Source: Billgrantia ethanolica (lineage in GTDB: Bacteria; Pseudomonadota; Gammaproteobacteria; Pseudomonadales; Halomonadaceae). From it: DNA of 64,000 nucleotides. Location of the stretch: NCBI RefSeq assembly GCF_021404305.1, contig NZ_JABFTX010000002.1:372001-436000 (forward strand), written 5' to 3'. The notes under the pieces were generated by a model. The model was not told where the DNA came from and made no database searches. It worked only from the letters and a program-made list of their open reading frames with translations. A program made the position numbers and the translations under genes. Positions 44,371 through 53,103 of the stretch are shown here, piece after piece; position 1 is the first letter of the stretch, and each line of letters opens with the position of its first letter.

Positions 44371-45252
44371 TCAATCGCGGGTCATGAAATGGGTGATACG
44401 GTCGAGCAGGCCCTCTGGCGCCTCCTCGGGGATGTAGTGGCCGCAGGGCAGTGCCTCGCCTTCGACCCGTTCGGCCACGGCGCGCCATTCCGCCAGTGGG
44501 TCGAAGCAGCGCTCGATGATGCCGTGCTTGCCCCACAGCACGCTGACCGGGCAGGCGATACGGCGTCCCGCTTCACGGTCGGCGCGGTCGTGTTCCAGGT
44601 CGATGGCGTTGCTGGCGCGATAGTCCTCGCACAGGGCATGGGCGGCGCCGGGCTGGGCCAGGCAGCGCTGGTACTCGGCGATGGCTGCCGGATCGAAGGC
44701 GTCGAGGCTGGCGTGTCGCCCACCCATGGTGCGGGTGATGTAGTCGTTGGGTGAAGCCTCGATCAGGGTTTCCGGCAGCGGCGAGGGCTGGATCAGAAAG
44801 AACCAGTGGAAGTAGGCGGTGGCGAAGGTGCGGTCGGTTTGCTCGTACATGGCAAGCGTAGGGGCAATATCGAGCAGCATCAGCTTGTCTACCCTGTCCG
44901 GATGATCCATGACCAGGCGGTGGGCGACACGTCCACCGCGGTCGTGGCCGCACAGCAAGAAGCGCTCGAAGCCCAGCTCACGCATCACTGCGACCTGATC
45001 CTCGGCCATGGCGCGCTTGCTGTAGTTGGCGTGGTCCGGCTCGCCGGGTGGCTTGGACGAATCGCCATAGCCACGTAGATCAGTGGCCACCACCGTGAAG
45101 CGGCTCGCCAGCGGTTCGGCCAGACGGTGCCAGATCACATGGCTCTGGGGGTGACCGTGGAGCAGCAGCAGCGGCGGTCCCGAGCCGCCGATGCGGCCAT
45201 GGATGTTGATGTCGCCGCAAGCGATGTCGAACGTGCGGAATCCCTCGAACAT
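44371..45252 (-). CDS. Fluoroacetate dehalogenase homologue
   Basis: A 293-residue alpha/beta hydrolase. Every residue I know to matter in fluoroacetate dehalogenase can be placed: nucleophile Asp104 with Arg105 and Arg108 in GHDRGGR, acid Asp128, the halide pocket His149-Trp150 and Tyr211, and catalytic His272 in CGHYIPEEAPE. The enzyme hydrolyses haloacetates to glycolate and halide in the cytoplasm. Epoxide hydrolases share the fold but lack this Arg pair and His-Trp pair. It is the first gene of a two-gene operon with a TtuC/DmlA-type dehydrogenase. Confidence 0.8.
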   Translation of the reverse strand: MFEGFRTFDIACGDINIHGRIGGSGPPLLLLHGHPQSHVIWHRLAEPLASRFTVVATDLRGYGDSSKPPGEPDHANYSKRAMAEDQVAVMRELGFERFLLCGHDRGGRVAHRLVMDHPDRVDKLMLLDIAPTLAMYEQTDRTFATAYFHWFFLIQPSPLPETLIEASPNDYITRTMGGRHASLDAFDPAAIAEYQRCLAQPGAAHALCEDYRASNAIDLEHDRADREAGRRIACPVSVLWGKHGIIERCFDPLAEWRAVAERVEGEALPCGHYIPEEAPEGLLDRITHFMTRD

Positions 45253-45356
45253 GAGTGCTTCCTCCGAATCTTTGGCTGTCCCCAGTCTAGCCCTTGGCTA
45301 GGTGAGAATAATCAGGCTATATGGAAATGTATTATTGACTGAAAGTGGAGAGTCAC

Positions 45357-46334
45357 ATGGCTCAGCTCGACGACCTGGTTTTCTTCCGCCAACTGGCCCT
45401 GGCGGGCAGCCTGACGGCCACGGCGCGGGAGCTGGGCCTGTCGCTGTCGGCGGTGAGCAAGCGTCTCAAGCAGCTCGAGGCGCGCCTGGGCGTCGAGCTG
45501 GCCAGCCGCACGACGCGGCGCCTGACGCTGACTGCCGAAGGGGAGCGCTATCTCACCCGCGGCTCGGTGATCCTCGAAGAGCTCTCCGAGCTGGAAGAGG
45601 CGCTGGGCGAACAGCAGGCGTCACTCTCGGGGCCGCTCAAGGTGAACGCTACCTTCGGCTTCGGCCGCCGCCACGTGGCGCCGCTGCTGTCGGCATTCTG
45701 TACCCTCAATCCCGGCGTCGAAGGCGTGCTGGAGCTCACCAACTATCCCCTGAGCCTCGGTGAGCAGGGCTTTGACGTCGGCATTCGCGTCGGTGAGCCG
45801 CCCGATTCGCGCCTGGTGGCGCGACGCATCCTGACCAATCGACGGGTGCTGTGTGCCGCCCCTGACTACGTGGCACGCATGGCAGCGCTGACGACACCGG
45901 CGGACCTTGCCGCACATCCCTGCCTGATACTGCGCGAGAACGACAGCGACTACGCCGTGTGGCGCTTTCAGCACCGCGACGACCCGCTGCGCGAGCAGGC
46001 GGTCAAGATCGCGGGGCCCCTGGCCAGCAACGACGGCGAAGTGATCGTGCAGCTAGCGCTCGATGGCCACGGTGTGGCGCTGCGCTCCTGGTGGGACGTG
46101 CATGAACACCTGGCCAGCGGCACGCTGGTCGAACTGCTGCCGCAGTGGCGGGGCATCTCGGCCGACTTTCACGCCGTCTATCAGCAGCGCCGGCACGTGC
46201 CGGCACGCCTGCGTGCCTTCGTGGCGTTTCTCGAGGAGCGGATGCCCGAGCGGGTACCGCCGCTGCCCGGCGCCGGGCAGCCGGGGGTCAGGCGCGGCGG
46301 CGGCGTCGCTGACGCGCATCCGCATAGCGCTTGA
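45357..46334 (+). CDS. LysR-type regulator (DmlR/TtuA-like)
   Basis: A 325-residue LysR-family protein with an N-terminal winged helix (TATARELGLSLSAVSKRLKQLEARLG) and a LysR_substrate domain. ATG 45357 follows GGAG; an in-frame GTG at 45345 is less likely. It is divergent from the dehalogenase/TtuC pair, so it probably controls them in response to a hydroxy-dicarboxylate or haloacid. The 104-base gap is AT-rich and holds an ATAAT/ATTAT inverted repeat with an 18-base spacer. Its 3' end overlaps the convergent TVP38-type gene by 47 bases. Confidence 0.87.
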   Translation: MAQLDDLVFFRQLALAGSLTATARELGLSLSAVSKRLKQLEARLGVELASRTTRRLTLTAEGERYLTRGSVILEELSELEEALGEQQASLSGPLKVNATFGFGRRHVAPLLSAFCTLNPGVEGVLELTNYPLSLGEQGFDVGIRVGEPPDSRLVARRILTNRRVLCAAPDYVARMAALTTPADLAAHPCLILRENDSDYAVWRFQHRDDPLREQAVKIAGPLASNDGEVIVQLALDGHGVALRSWWDVHEHLASGTLVELLPQWRGISADFHAVYQQRRHVPARLRAFVAFLEERMPERVPPLPGAGQPGVRRGGGVADAHPHSA

Positions 46335-46977
46335 GCCCATAGAGCAGCACTAGGGCGAGCACGATGCCGGCGGCCGCCCAGGCCAGCTCGCGGCGGTCTT
46401 CGGCGGTCAGCAGGGTGCCGAGCTGGCTGCTGAGCAGGATGATACCGGCCAGCCCCGGCGTGGCGCCGATGAAGGTGCCGAGCATGTAGTCGCGAAAGCG
46501 GATGTGGAAGGCGCCGGCCAGCAGGTTGGTGAGGGTGAAGGGGGCCAGGGGCAGCAGGTTGAGCACGGTCATGGTACGTACGCCGTGCCCGGCCAGATAG
46601 CGCGACATGTTGATCAGGCGCGTGCCGCCATAGTACAGCAGGGCATCGCGCCCGAGCCTTCGGCCCAGCCAGTAGGTCGCTATCGAGCCGACCAGCGTGC
46701 CGATCAGCGAGTAGAAGAATCCCCACCACGGGCCGAACAGCAGGCCCGCCAGCACCACCAGCACACTCAGCGGAAACAGGGTCAGCGAGGCGGCGAGAAA
46801 GGCCACCACCACCACCACGCCGGCCCAGGGCGCATCGCGCCAGGCCAGCGAACCTTGCAGCATTGCGAGGAGAGTGTTGGCGTCGAACAGGTCGTGCGCG
46901 GCCAGCCAGCCCCAGAGGAAGCCCAGCAGGGCGAGTGTCACCAGAGCGGCGAGGACGAGAAGCACCTTGCGGGACAT
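46288..46977 (-). CDS. TVP38/TMEM64-family (VTT domain) membrane protein
   Basis: A 229-residue inner-membrane protein with about six helices. It carries the SNARE-associated/VTT motif region FGPWWGFFYSLIGTLVGSIATYWLGRRLGRD, then NLLPLAPFTLTNLLAGAFHI. Members of the DedA/VTT superfamily act as lipid scramblases or flippases, but this branch is uncharacterised. ATG 46977 is preferred over an in-frame GTG at 46992; both lack a strong ribosome binding site. It overlaps the 3' end of the convergent LysR gene. Confidence 0.82.
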   Translation of the reverse strand: MSRKVLLVLAALVTLALLGFLWGWLAAHDLFDANTLLAMLQGSLAWRDAPWAGVVVVVAFLAASLTLFPLSVLVVLAGLLFGPWWGFFYSLIGTLVGSIATYWLGRRLGRDALLYYGGTRLINMSRYLAGHGVRTMTVLNLLPLAPFTLTNLLAGAFHIRFRDYMLGTFIGATPGLAGIILLSSQLGTLLTAEDRRELAWAAAGIVLALVLLYGLKRYADARQRRRRRA

Positions 46978-47055
46978 GCGGATGGCCTGCACGGGAACGT
47001 GGCTTCAGCATAGGCCGCCCCTACTGCATTGACCAAGTGGCGACGCGGTGTGATC

Positions 47056-48084
47056 TCAGGTGCTATCGCCCACCAGCAGCTCGAAGCCCACGTCGTGTTG
47101 TCGGCGCGCTACGCGCTGGCCCTCGAGGCGGCGTATCACTGCCGTGGCGGCGAGTTCGCCCATGGCGTGGCGCGGGGAGCGGATGGTGGTCAGGCGCGGG
47201 GTGACGTGCTGGCCAATGGGCAGCCCGTTGAAGCCGGCAATGGCTATCCTTTGCGGTACCGCCAGGCCCAGGCGCTGGGCGTGGAGCAGGGCGCCGGTGG
47301 CCAGGTCGTCGTTGGCGAAGTGGATCGCCCCGATGTCGGGATGCTCGGCGAGCGCCCGTTCCAGCCCGGCGGCGCCGGCGTCGAGCCCGCCCCGTTCGAG
47401 TTCGAGCAGCGGTGCGGTGAGGCCGGCCTGCTCGAATATCTCGCGATGGCCCTCGTAGCGCATCCCGGCGCGATAGTCGCCGGCCAGCCGTGCGCCGATG
47501 AAGAGCGTCTGGCGATGGCCCCGCTCGAGCAGGTGGCGCGCCATGCAGCGGCCGGCTTCGGTATGGTCCAACCCCACGTTGAGATCCCGCGCCTCGCCCA
47601 GCTCCATGACCTCCATGATCGGCTTGTCGCAGTTGGCGAGCAGGGTGCGGCAGGCCTCGTTGTGGCGCAGCCCCGCGGTGACCAGCGCCGAGCAGGACCA
47701 GCCGAGGAAGGTGCGAATCAGCTGGTATTCCCGCTCCAGGTCATACTCGGTATTGCCCAGCAGGATCTGGTAGCCCTGGGCCTCGAAGGTTTCCTGCAGC
47801 CCCTGGATCACCTCGATGAACACGCTGTTGGCCAGCGAAGGCACGATGACGGCAATGAAGCGCGAGCGGGCCGATGCCAGGCTGCCGGCCACCAGGTTGG
47901 GCACGTAGCCCAGGCGCTCCACGGCCTCGAGAACCCGCGCACGGGTGAGTTCGTTGACCTGATCGGGGCGATTCAGTGCGCGCGAAGCGGTGATGGCCGA
48001 GACGCCGGCGGCATCGGCTACCTGCTTGAGCGTGGGCTGCTCGGTGCTGCGTCGTCGACGCGAGTTGTGCGCATCGTTAGACAA
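47056..48084 (-). CDS. LacI-family regulator of tetronate catabolism
   Basis: A 342-residue LacI/GalR repressor. The helix-turn-helix is at about residues 17-65 (TLKQVADAAGVSAITASRALNRPDQV), followed by a periplasmic-binding-protein-like effector domain. It is divergent from the tetronate gene cluster, and two 16-bp palindromes lie in the gap 55-84 bases from its start. It should repress the cluster, and probably itself, until a tetronate-derived ligand binds. It resembles GntR/GulR-type sugar-acid repressors. Confidence 0.9.
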   Translation of the reverse strand: MSNDAHNSRRRRSTEQPTLKQVADAAGVSAITASRALNRPDQVNELTRARVLEAVERLGYVPNLVAGSLASARSRFIAVIVPSLANSVFIEVIQGLQETFEAQGYQILLGNTEYDLEREYQLIRTFLGWSCSALVTAGLRHNEACRTLLANCDKPIMEVMELGEARDLNVGLDHTEAGRCMARHLLERGHRQTLFIGARLAGDYRAGMRYEGHREIFEQAGLTAPLLELERGGLDAGAAGLERALAEHPDIGAIHFANDDLATGALLHAQRLGLAVPQRIAIAGFNGLPIGQHVTPRLTTIRSPRHAMGELAATAVIRRLEGQRVARRQHDVGFELLVGDST

Positions 48085-48138
48085 TGGTCGTGTCCTCCTG
48101 ACCGCCCCTTGCTGCGAGTCGGTGAATCTACTACAACG

Positions 48139-48168
48139 ATGTTAGCGCTAACATGATAGCGCTAACAT
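48139..48168. promoter_or_regulatory. Twin LacI-family operators
   Basis: ATGTTAGCGCTAACAT (48139-48154) is a perfect 16-bp palindrome. ATGATAGCGCTAACAT (48153-48168) is a second copy with one change, overlapping the first by two bases. Centres are 14 bp apart. The CG at the centre is typical of LacI-family operators. Both lie between the LacI gene and the tetronate operon. Confidence 0.9.
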
Positions 48169-48293
48169 GGCGAATCCAACCAGCTCAAAAACGCCACCGG
48201 AAGCAAAGGACGTCGAGCGGCTAGAGCGGACAGAATGGGCAGCACGAATAGAACGGCTGGCGCAAAAGCGAACAAATAAACAGGAGAGCGGCG

Positions 48294-49217
48294 GTGAGCG
48301 ACGGTACTCCAAGAGTGGGCGTCATCGGCCTGGGCGCCATGGGCCTGGGTACGGCGACGGCGCTGCACGAGCGTGGCCTGACGGTGGTCGGCTGCGACGT
48401 GGCCGAATCGGCCTGCCGCGCCTTCGAGAACTCCGGCGGACGCTGCGTGACGACGCCCGCCGAGCTTGCCGCGCAGTGCGACGTGGTGCTGATCGTGGTG
48501 GTCAATGCCGTTCAGGTCGAGCAGGTGCTGTTCGGCGAGAGCGGGCTCGCCCACGCTCTGGCGCCTGGCGCGCTGGTGATCCAGTGTGCCACCGTAGCGC
48601 CGAGTCTGGCCGAGGGGCTGGGCGCCCGGCTGGCCGAGCGCGGCCTGCTGATGCTCGACGCACCGATCAGCGGCGGGGCGGCCAAGGCGCGGGCAGGGCG
48701 GCTCTCGGTGATGGCATCCGGCAGCGCCGAGGCCTTCGACAAGGCCGGCCCGGTGCTCGATGCCATGGCCGAGATCGTGCATCGCCTGGGCGATGCCCCG
48801 GGCATCGGCTCCAGCATGAAGCTGGTCAACCAGCTGCTGGCCGGCGTGCATATCGCCGCTGCTGCCGAAGCGGTGGCGCTGGGCGTTCGCATGGGGCTGG
48901 AACCGCGCCGCGTGTACGAGGTGATCACCCAATCCGCCGGCAACTCCTGGATGTTCGAGAACCGTGTGCCGCACATTCTCGAGGGCGATTATACCCCGCT
49001 CTCGGCAGTGGACATCTTCGTCAAGGATCTCAACATCGTCCACGAGACCGGCCGCGAGCTGGCCATGGCCACGCCCATCGCCGCCAGCGCGCTGCAGCAG
49101 TTCACCGCCGCCAAGGGCGCCGGATTCGGCCGCGAGGACGACTCGGCGGTGATCAAGGTCTACCAGCGCCTCTCGGGCATTGCCCTGCCCGAGGCGGCCA
49201 ACGACGAGGGGGCGTGA
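48294..49217 (+). CDS. ltnD: L-threonate dehydrogenase
   Basis: A 307-residue beta-hydroxyacid dehydrogenase. The NAD motif VGVIGLGAMGLGTA is near the start, the substrate motif is DAPISGGAAKARAGRL, and the catalytic lysine lies in GSSMKLVNQLLAGVH. In this setting it matches LtnD, which oxidises L-threonate at C2 to 2-oxo-tetronate. Translation starts at GTG 48294 after AGGAGAGCG. It is the first gene of the tetronate operon under LacI control and is two bases from otnK. Confidence 0.9.
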   Translation: MSDGTPRVGVIGLGAMGLGTATALHERGLTVVGCDVAESACRAFENSGGRCVTTPAELAAQCDVVLIVVVNAVQVEQVLFGESGLAHALAPGALVIQCATVAPSLAEGLGARLAERGLLMLDAPISGGAAKARAGRLSVMASGSAEAFDKAGPVLDAMAEIVHRLGDAPGIGSSMKLVNQLLAGVHIAAAAEAVALGVRMGLEPRRVYEVITQSAGNSWMFENRVPHILEGDYTPLSAVDIFVKDLNIVHETGRELAMATPIAASALQQFTAAKGAGFGREDDSAVIKVYQRLSGIALPEAANDEGA

Positions 49218-49219
49218 GC

Positions 49220-50515
49220 ATGGCGATCGTGCTGGGCGCCATTGCCGACGACTTCACCGGGGCCACCGACCTGGCCAACAATCTGGTGCGCGGCGGCATG
49301 CGCTGCGTGCAGCTGATCGGCGTGCCCCAGCGCCCCCTGGCAGAGCTGGTCGAGGACGCGGAGCAGATCGATGCGGTGGTGGTGGCGCTGAAATCGCGCT
49401 CCTGTCCGACTGACGAGGCCATACGCGATTCGCTGGCGGCACTGGAGTGGCTGCGCGGCGAGGGCGCCCGCCAACTCTTCTTCAAGTACTGCTCCACCTT
49501 CGACTCCACCGAGGCCGGCAACATCGGCCCGGTCGGCGAGGCGCTGCTGGGGCGTCTCGGCGCGCCGCTGAGCGTCATGGTGCCGGCCTTCCCGGCCAAC
49601 GGTCGCACTGTCTATCAGGGCCATCTGTTCGTCGGCGACCAGCTGCTCAACGAAAGCGGCATGCAGCACCATCCGCTCAATCCGATGCACGATGCCGATC
49701 TGGTCCGCGTGCTGGCGCGTCAGAGCCGACACCCGGTAGGGCTGCTGCCGTGGCCGACGCTGGCCCAGGGTGCCCAGGCCGCCAGGGCACGGCTCGACGA
49801 ACTGGCCGACCAGGGCGTGCGGCAGGTGATCTGCGACACCCTCGACGAGCGCGACCTGGCCGTGCTGGCCGAGGCGACGGCCGACCTGCCGCTGGTGACC
49901 GGCGGCTCGGGGCTGGGCCAGACGCTGCCCGCCGCGTACCGCCGACGCGGCTGGCTGGGCGAGGTCGCGGCGCCGGGGGCGCTGCAGCCGGCGTCGGGCA
50001 ATGCTGTGGTGCTGTCGGGTAGCTGCTCGCGGGCCACCCTGGCCCAGGTCGACGCCTTTCTCACGCGCTTTCCCGGCTTTCCCCTCGATCCGGCCTCGTT
50101 GGCTGAAGGGCCCGACCATCTGGAGCGGGCGCTGGCCTTTGCTCGTCGACACCTGACCGGTGGCCGCCCGGTGCTGATCTACGCCTCGGCCGATGCCGAG
50201 CGGGTGCACCGGGTGCAGCAGAGGCTGGGACGCGAGCGGGCCGGCGAACTAGTGGAGAAGGCGCTGGGAGAGCTCGCCCGACGGCTGGTCGACGAGGGCG
50301 TGGGACGCCTGGTGGTGGCGGGCGGCGAAAGCTCCGGGGCCGTGGTGTCGGCGCTGGGCGTCTGCGCCCTGCGCATCGGCGAGCAGATCGACCCCGGCGT
50401 ACCCTGGACCCAGGCCATGCTGGCCGGCCGCCAGGCGCCGCTGACGCTGGCGCTGAAGTCGGGCAACTTCGGCGGCGAGGATTTCTTCCTGCGCGCCTTC
50501 GAGGTGCTGCCATGA
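49220..50515 (+). CDS. otnK: 3-oxo-tetronate kinase
   Basis: A 431-residue DUF1537-family sugar-acid kinase. The N-terminal substrate domain starts LGAIADDFTGATDLANNL, and the C-terminal ATP domain includes VVAGGESSGAVVSAL and the LKSGNFGGEDFF block. It phosphorylates 3-oxo-tetronate at O4 using ATP. The order LtnD-OtnK-OtnC-OtnI is the known tetronate catabolic arrangement. Its stop overlaps the otnC start by four bases. Confidence 0.93.
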   Translation: MAIVLGAIADDFTGATDLANNLVRGGMRCVQLIGVPQRPLAELVEDAEQIDAVVVALKSRSCPTDEAIRDSLAALEWLRGEGARQLFFKYCSTFDSTEAGNIGPVGEALLGRLGAPLSVMVPAFPANGRTVYQGHLFVGDQLLNESGMQHHPLNPMHDADLVRVLARQSRHPVGLLPWPTLAQGAQAARARLDELADQGVRQVICDTLDERDLAVLAEATADLPLVTGGSGLGQTLPAAYRRRGWLGEVAAPGALQPASGNAVVLSGSCSRATLAQVDAFLTRFPGFPLDPASLAEGPDHLERALAFARRHLTGGRPVLIYASADAERVHRVQQRLGRERAGELVEKALGELARRLVDEGVGRLVVAGGESSGAVVSALGVCALRIGEQIDPGVPWTQAMLAGRQAPLTLALKSGNFGGEDFFLRAFEVLP

Positions 50516-51159
50516 GCCTCCAGGACACAAACTGCCTGCGCGAGCAGATCGCCACGCTCGGCAAGTCGCTGTTCGATCGCGGCCTGACCATGGGCTCGAG
50601 CGGCAACATCAGCGTGCGCCTGGACGACGGCGGCTGGCTGATGACGCCGACCAACGCCTGCCTGGGCCGGCTCGATCCGGCGCGGATCTCGCGCCTCGAC
50701 CGCGACGGCCACCTGCTCGACGGCGACGCCCCGACCAAGGAGCAGTTTCTGCACATGGCGATGTACGCCGAGCGTCCCCGCGCCGGCGCCATCGTGCATC
50801 TGCACTCGACCCATTCGGTGGCAGTCTCCTGCCTGCCCGACGTCGATCCCTGCGACTGCATCCCGCCGCTCACCGCCTACTACGTGATGCGGGTGGGGCG
50901 CCTGCCCCTGGTGCCCTACCACGTGCCGGGAGATCCGGCGCTGGGCGACGCCGTGCGCGGCTTGGCCGGCAAGCACAGCGCCGTGCTGCTGGCCAACCAT
51001 GGCCCGGTGGTGGCGGGCAAGAACCTGGAGGCGGCGGTCTATGCTACCGAGGAGCTGGAAGAAACCGCCAAGCTCTACCTGCTGCTGCGCGGCCACAATC
51101 CACGCGGGCTGACGCCCGAGCAGGTCGCCGAACTCGAAGCGCGCTTTCCACGTGACTGA
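50512..51159 (+). CDS. otnC: 3-oxo-tetronate 4-phosphate decarboxylase
   Basis: A 215-residue class II aldolase/fuculose-phosphate-aldolase-type protein. Zinc ligands appear in VHLHSTHSVAVS and in LLANHGPVV, and GSSGNISVRL binds substrate phosphate. OtnC decarboxylates 3-oxo-tetronate 4-phosphate to dihydroxyacetone phosphate, which enters glycolysis. It is translationally coupled to otnK by ATGA overlap. Confidence 0.93.
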   Translation: MSLQDTNCLREQIATLGKSLFDRGLTMGSSGNISVRLDDGGWLMTPTNACLGRLDPARISRLDRDGHLLDGDAPTKEQFLHMAMYAERPRAGAIVHLHSTHSVAVSCLPDVDPCDCIPPLTAYYVMRVGRLPLVPYHVPGDPALGDAVRGLAGKHSAVLLANHGPVVAGKNLEAAVYATEELEETAKLYLLLRGHNPRGLTPEQVAELEARFPRD

Positions 51160-51195
51160 TGCCGCCACACGACCCAAGAACACGAGACGCGAAAC

Positions 51196-51993
51196 ATGAT
51201 TCGACTGGCCGCCAACCTCAGCATGCTGTTCACCGAACACGACTTCCTCGACCGCTTCCGAGCAGCGTCGGCGGCGGGCTTTCGCGGCGTGGAGTACCTG
51301 TTTCCCTATGCCTACGCACCCGAGGAGCTGGCCGCTGCGCTGAGGGAGGCCGGCGTCGAACAGGTGCTGTTCAACATGCCGCCGGGCGACTGGGAGGCCG
51401 GCGAGCGCGGTCTGGCCAGCCTGCCAGGGCGTGAGGCGGAGTTTCGCGACGGTGTGGTCGAGGCGTTGCGCTACGCCGAAGCCCTCGACTGCCCCCGGGT
51501 GCACGCCATGGCTGGGCTGCTGCCGGTCGGCGCCGATGCCGAAACGTTGGCGCGCTATCACGCCACCTACGTAAGCAATCTGCGCTTCGCTGCCGCCGAG
51601 GCGGCCAAGGTGGGATGCCAGGTGCTGATCGAGCCGATCAACACCCGCGACATGCCGGGCTACTTCCTCTCACGCCAGGCCCAGGCCATGGCGGTGCTCG
51701 AGCAGGTCGGGGCCAACGGCAGCCTGCGTCTGCAGTTCGACCTCTATCACTGCCAGATCATGGAGGGCGACCTGATCCGCCATCTGGAGCGGCAGTTCAC
51801 CGCCATCGCCCATGTCCAGATCGCCGGCGTACCGGAGCGCCACGAACCGGATGTCGGCGAGGTGCACTATCCCGCCCTGTTCGAGCGGCTGGAGCGGCTC
51901 GGCTATCGGGGTTGGGTCGGCTGCGAGTACCGCCCGGCGGCGGGCACCCGGGAAGGGTTGAGCTGGGGGCGCGACTACGGGCTCACGGTCTGA
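51196..51993 (+). CDS. otnI: 2-oxo-tetronate isomerase
   Basis: A 265-residue TIM-barrel protein of the hydroxypyruvate-isomerase family. Characteristic blocks are [31 protein letters not shown] and [10 protein letters not shown], the Glu residues in the last two being the expected metal ligands. OtnI converts 2-oxo-tetronate, made by LtnD or DenD, into 3-oxo-tetronate for OtnK. It follows otnC after 36 bases. Hydroxypyruvate isomerase activity is the alternative, but the context favours OtnI. Confidence 0.9.
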   Translation: MIRLAANLSMLFTEHDFLDRFRAASAAGFRGVEYLFPYAYAPEELAAALREAGVEQVLFNMPPGDWEAGERGLASLPGREAEFRDGVVEALRYAEALDCPRVHAMAGLLPVGADAETLARYHATYVSNLRFAAAEAAKVGCQVLIEPINTRDMPGYFLSRQAQAMAVLEQVGANGSLRLQFDLYHCQIMEGDLIRHLERQFTAIAHVQIAGVPERHEPDVGEVHYPALFERLERLGYRGWVGCEYRPAAGTREGLSWGRDYGLTV

Positions 51994-52058
51994 GCGCAAC
52001 GACAAGAACAAGCCGCAACGACAAAACACAGCGACAACGACAAAACGACAACAACAGG
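51994..52058 (+). promoter_or_regulatory. CA-rich unstructured leader before denD
   Basis: The gap is almost free of T and repeats CGACAA/AACGACAA units about six times up to the AGGA element of denD. It has no stem. Similar CA-rich stretches precede the genes at 22668, 23816 and 56112, suggesting a translation-enhancing leader rather than a protein-binding site. Confidence 0.5.
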
Positions 52059-52067
52059 ATGCCAGAC

Positions 52068-53033
52068 ATGCACATCGTCATTACCGGCGGCGCCGGTTTC
52101 CTCGGCCAGCGACTTGCCGCGCGCCTGCTGGCGCGGGGCGAGCTGAGAGGTGAGGCCGTTCAGCGCCTGACGCTGGTCGATCAGCTCGAGCCGCCGTGCC
52201 CGCCCAGCGACACGGTCGACGTCGAAGGGCTGGCGCTGGACATCACCGAGCTCGGCGCGCTGGACTCGGTGCTCGATGCGCGCCCGCACGTCGTCTATCA
52301 CCTGGCCGCGGTGGTCAGCAGCGCCGCCGAGGCCGATCTGGATCTCGGCATGGAGGTCAACTTCGATGCCACCCGGGCACTGCTGGAGGGCTGCCGCGAG
52401 CGGGGGCTGGCCACGACCCGTCTGATCATGGCCAGCTCGGTGGCCGCCTACGGTGGCGAGTTGCCCGCGGTGCTCGACGACATGACCGCGCTGCAGCCGC
52501 AGAACTCCTACGGCACCCAGAAGGCGATGTGCGAGCTGTTGATCAACGACTACAGCCGGCGCGGTCTGGTCGACGGCTGCGTGCTGCGCCTGCCGACCAT
52601 CATCGTGCGTCCAGGGCGACCCAACGCCGCCGCCTCGAGCTTCGCTTCCAGCATCCTGCGCGAGCCGCTCAACGACGAGGAGGCCATCTGTCCCGTGGCT
52701 CAGTCCCTGGAACTGTTCGTGATGTCGCCGGCCAAGGTGATCGAGGCGCTGGTGCACGGCGCCGAGGTGCCGGGTGAGGCGCTGGCGCCGTTTCGCGCCT
52801 TCATGCTGCCGGGCATCACGGTCAGCGTGGCCGAGATGCTCGATACCCTGCGTCAGGTGGCGGGTGACGAGGCGCTGGCGCGGGTGCGCCACGAACCCGA
52901 TCCGCGTATCGAGGCGATCGTCGCCAGCTGGCCGGCACGCTTCGAGACCCGCCGGGCGCGGGCGCTGGGCTTCGCCGGCGACCGCAGCCTGCACGATATC
53001 GTCATGGCGTTCCTCGAGGAGCGCAGCCGATAG
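52068..53033 (+). CDS. denD: D-erythronate dehydrogenase
   Basis: A 321-residue short-chain-type NAD-dependent sugar epimerase/dehydrogenase. The NAD motif ITGGAGFLGQRLA lies at the N-terminus, and the catalytic Tyr and Lys are in NSYGTQKAM. In tetronate operons this family is DenD, which oxidises D-erythronate to 2-oxo-tetronate. ATG 52068 (MHIVITGG) follows AGGA by eight bases; ATG 52059 would overlap that element. With LtnD present as well, the operon can take in both tetronate isomers. Confidence 0.88.
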   Translation: MHIVITGGAGFLGQRLAARLLARGELRGEAVQRLTLVDQLEPPCPPSDTVDVEGLALDITELGALDSVLDARPHVVYHLAAVVSSAAEADLDLGMEVNFDATRALLEGCRERGLATTRLIMASSVAAYGGELPAVLDDMTALQPQNSYGTQKAMCELLINDYSRRGLVDGCVLRLPTIIVRPGRPNAAASSFASSILREPLNDEEAICPVAQSLELFVMSPAKVIEALVHGAEVPGEALAPFRAFMLPGITVSVAEMLDTLRQVAGDEALARVRHEPDPRIEAIVASWPARFETRRARALGFAGDRSLHDIVMAFLEERSR

Positions 53034-53103
53034 CGAGCACACAGCCGCGGCCGACAGGCCGCCGACAACCACCGAGGTGTTTTACGACGAAGAGGTCACA
53101 ACA

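Noticed and set aside
45302..45345. ATAAT/ATTAT inverted repeat as the LysR box of the dehalogenase operon
   Set aside because: The 18-base spacer does not fit T-N11-A. The gap is simply AT-rich and may contain the promoters.
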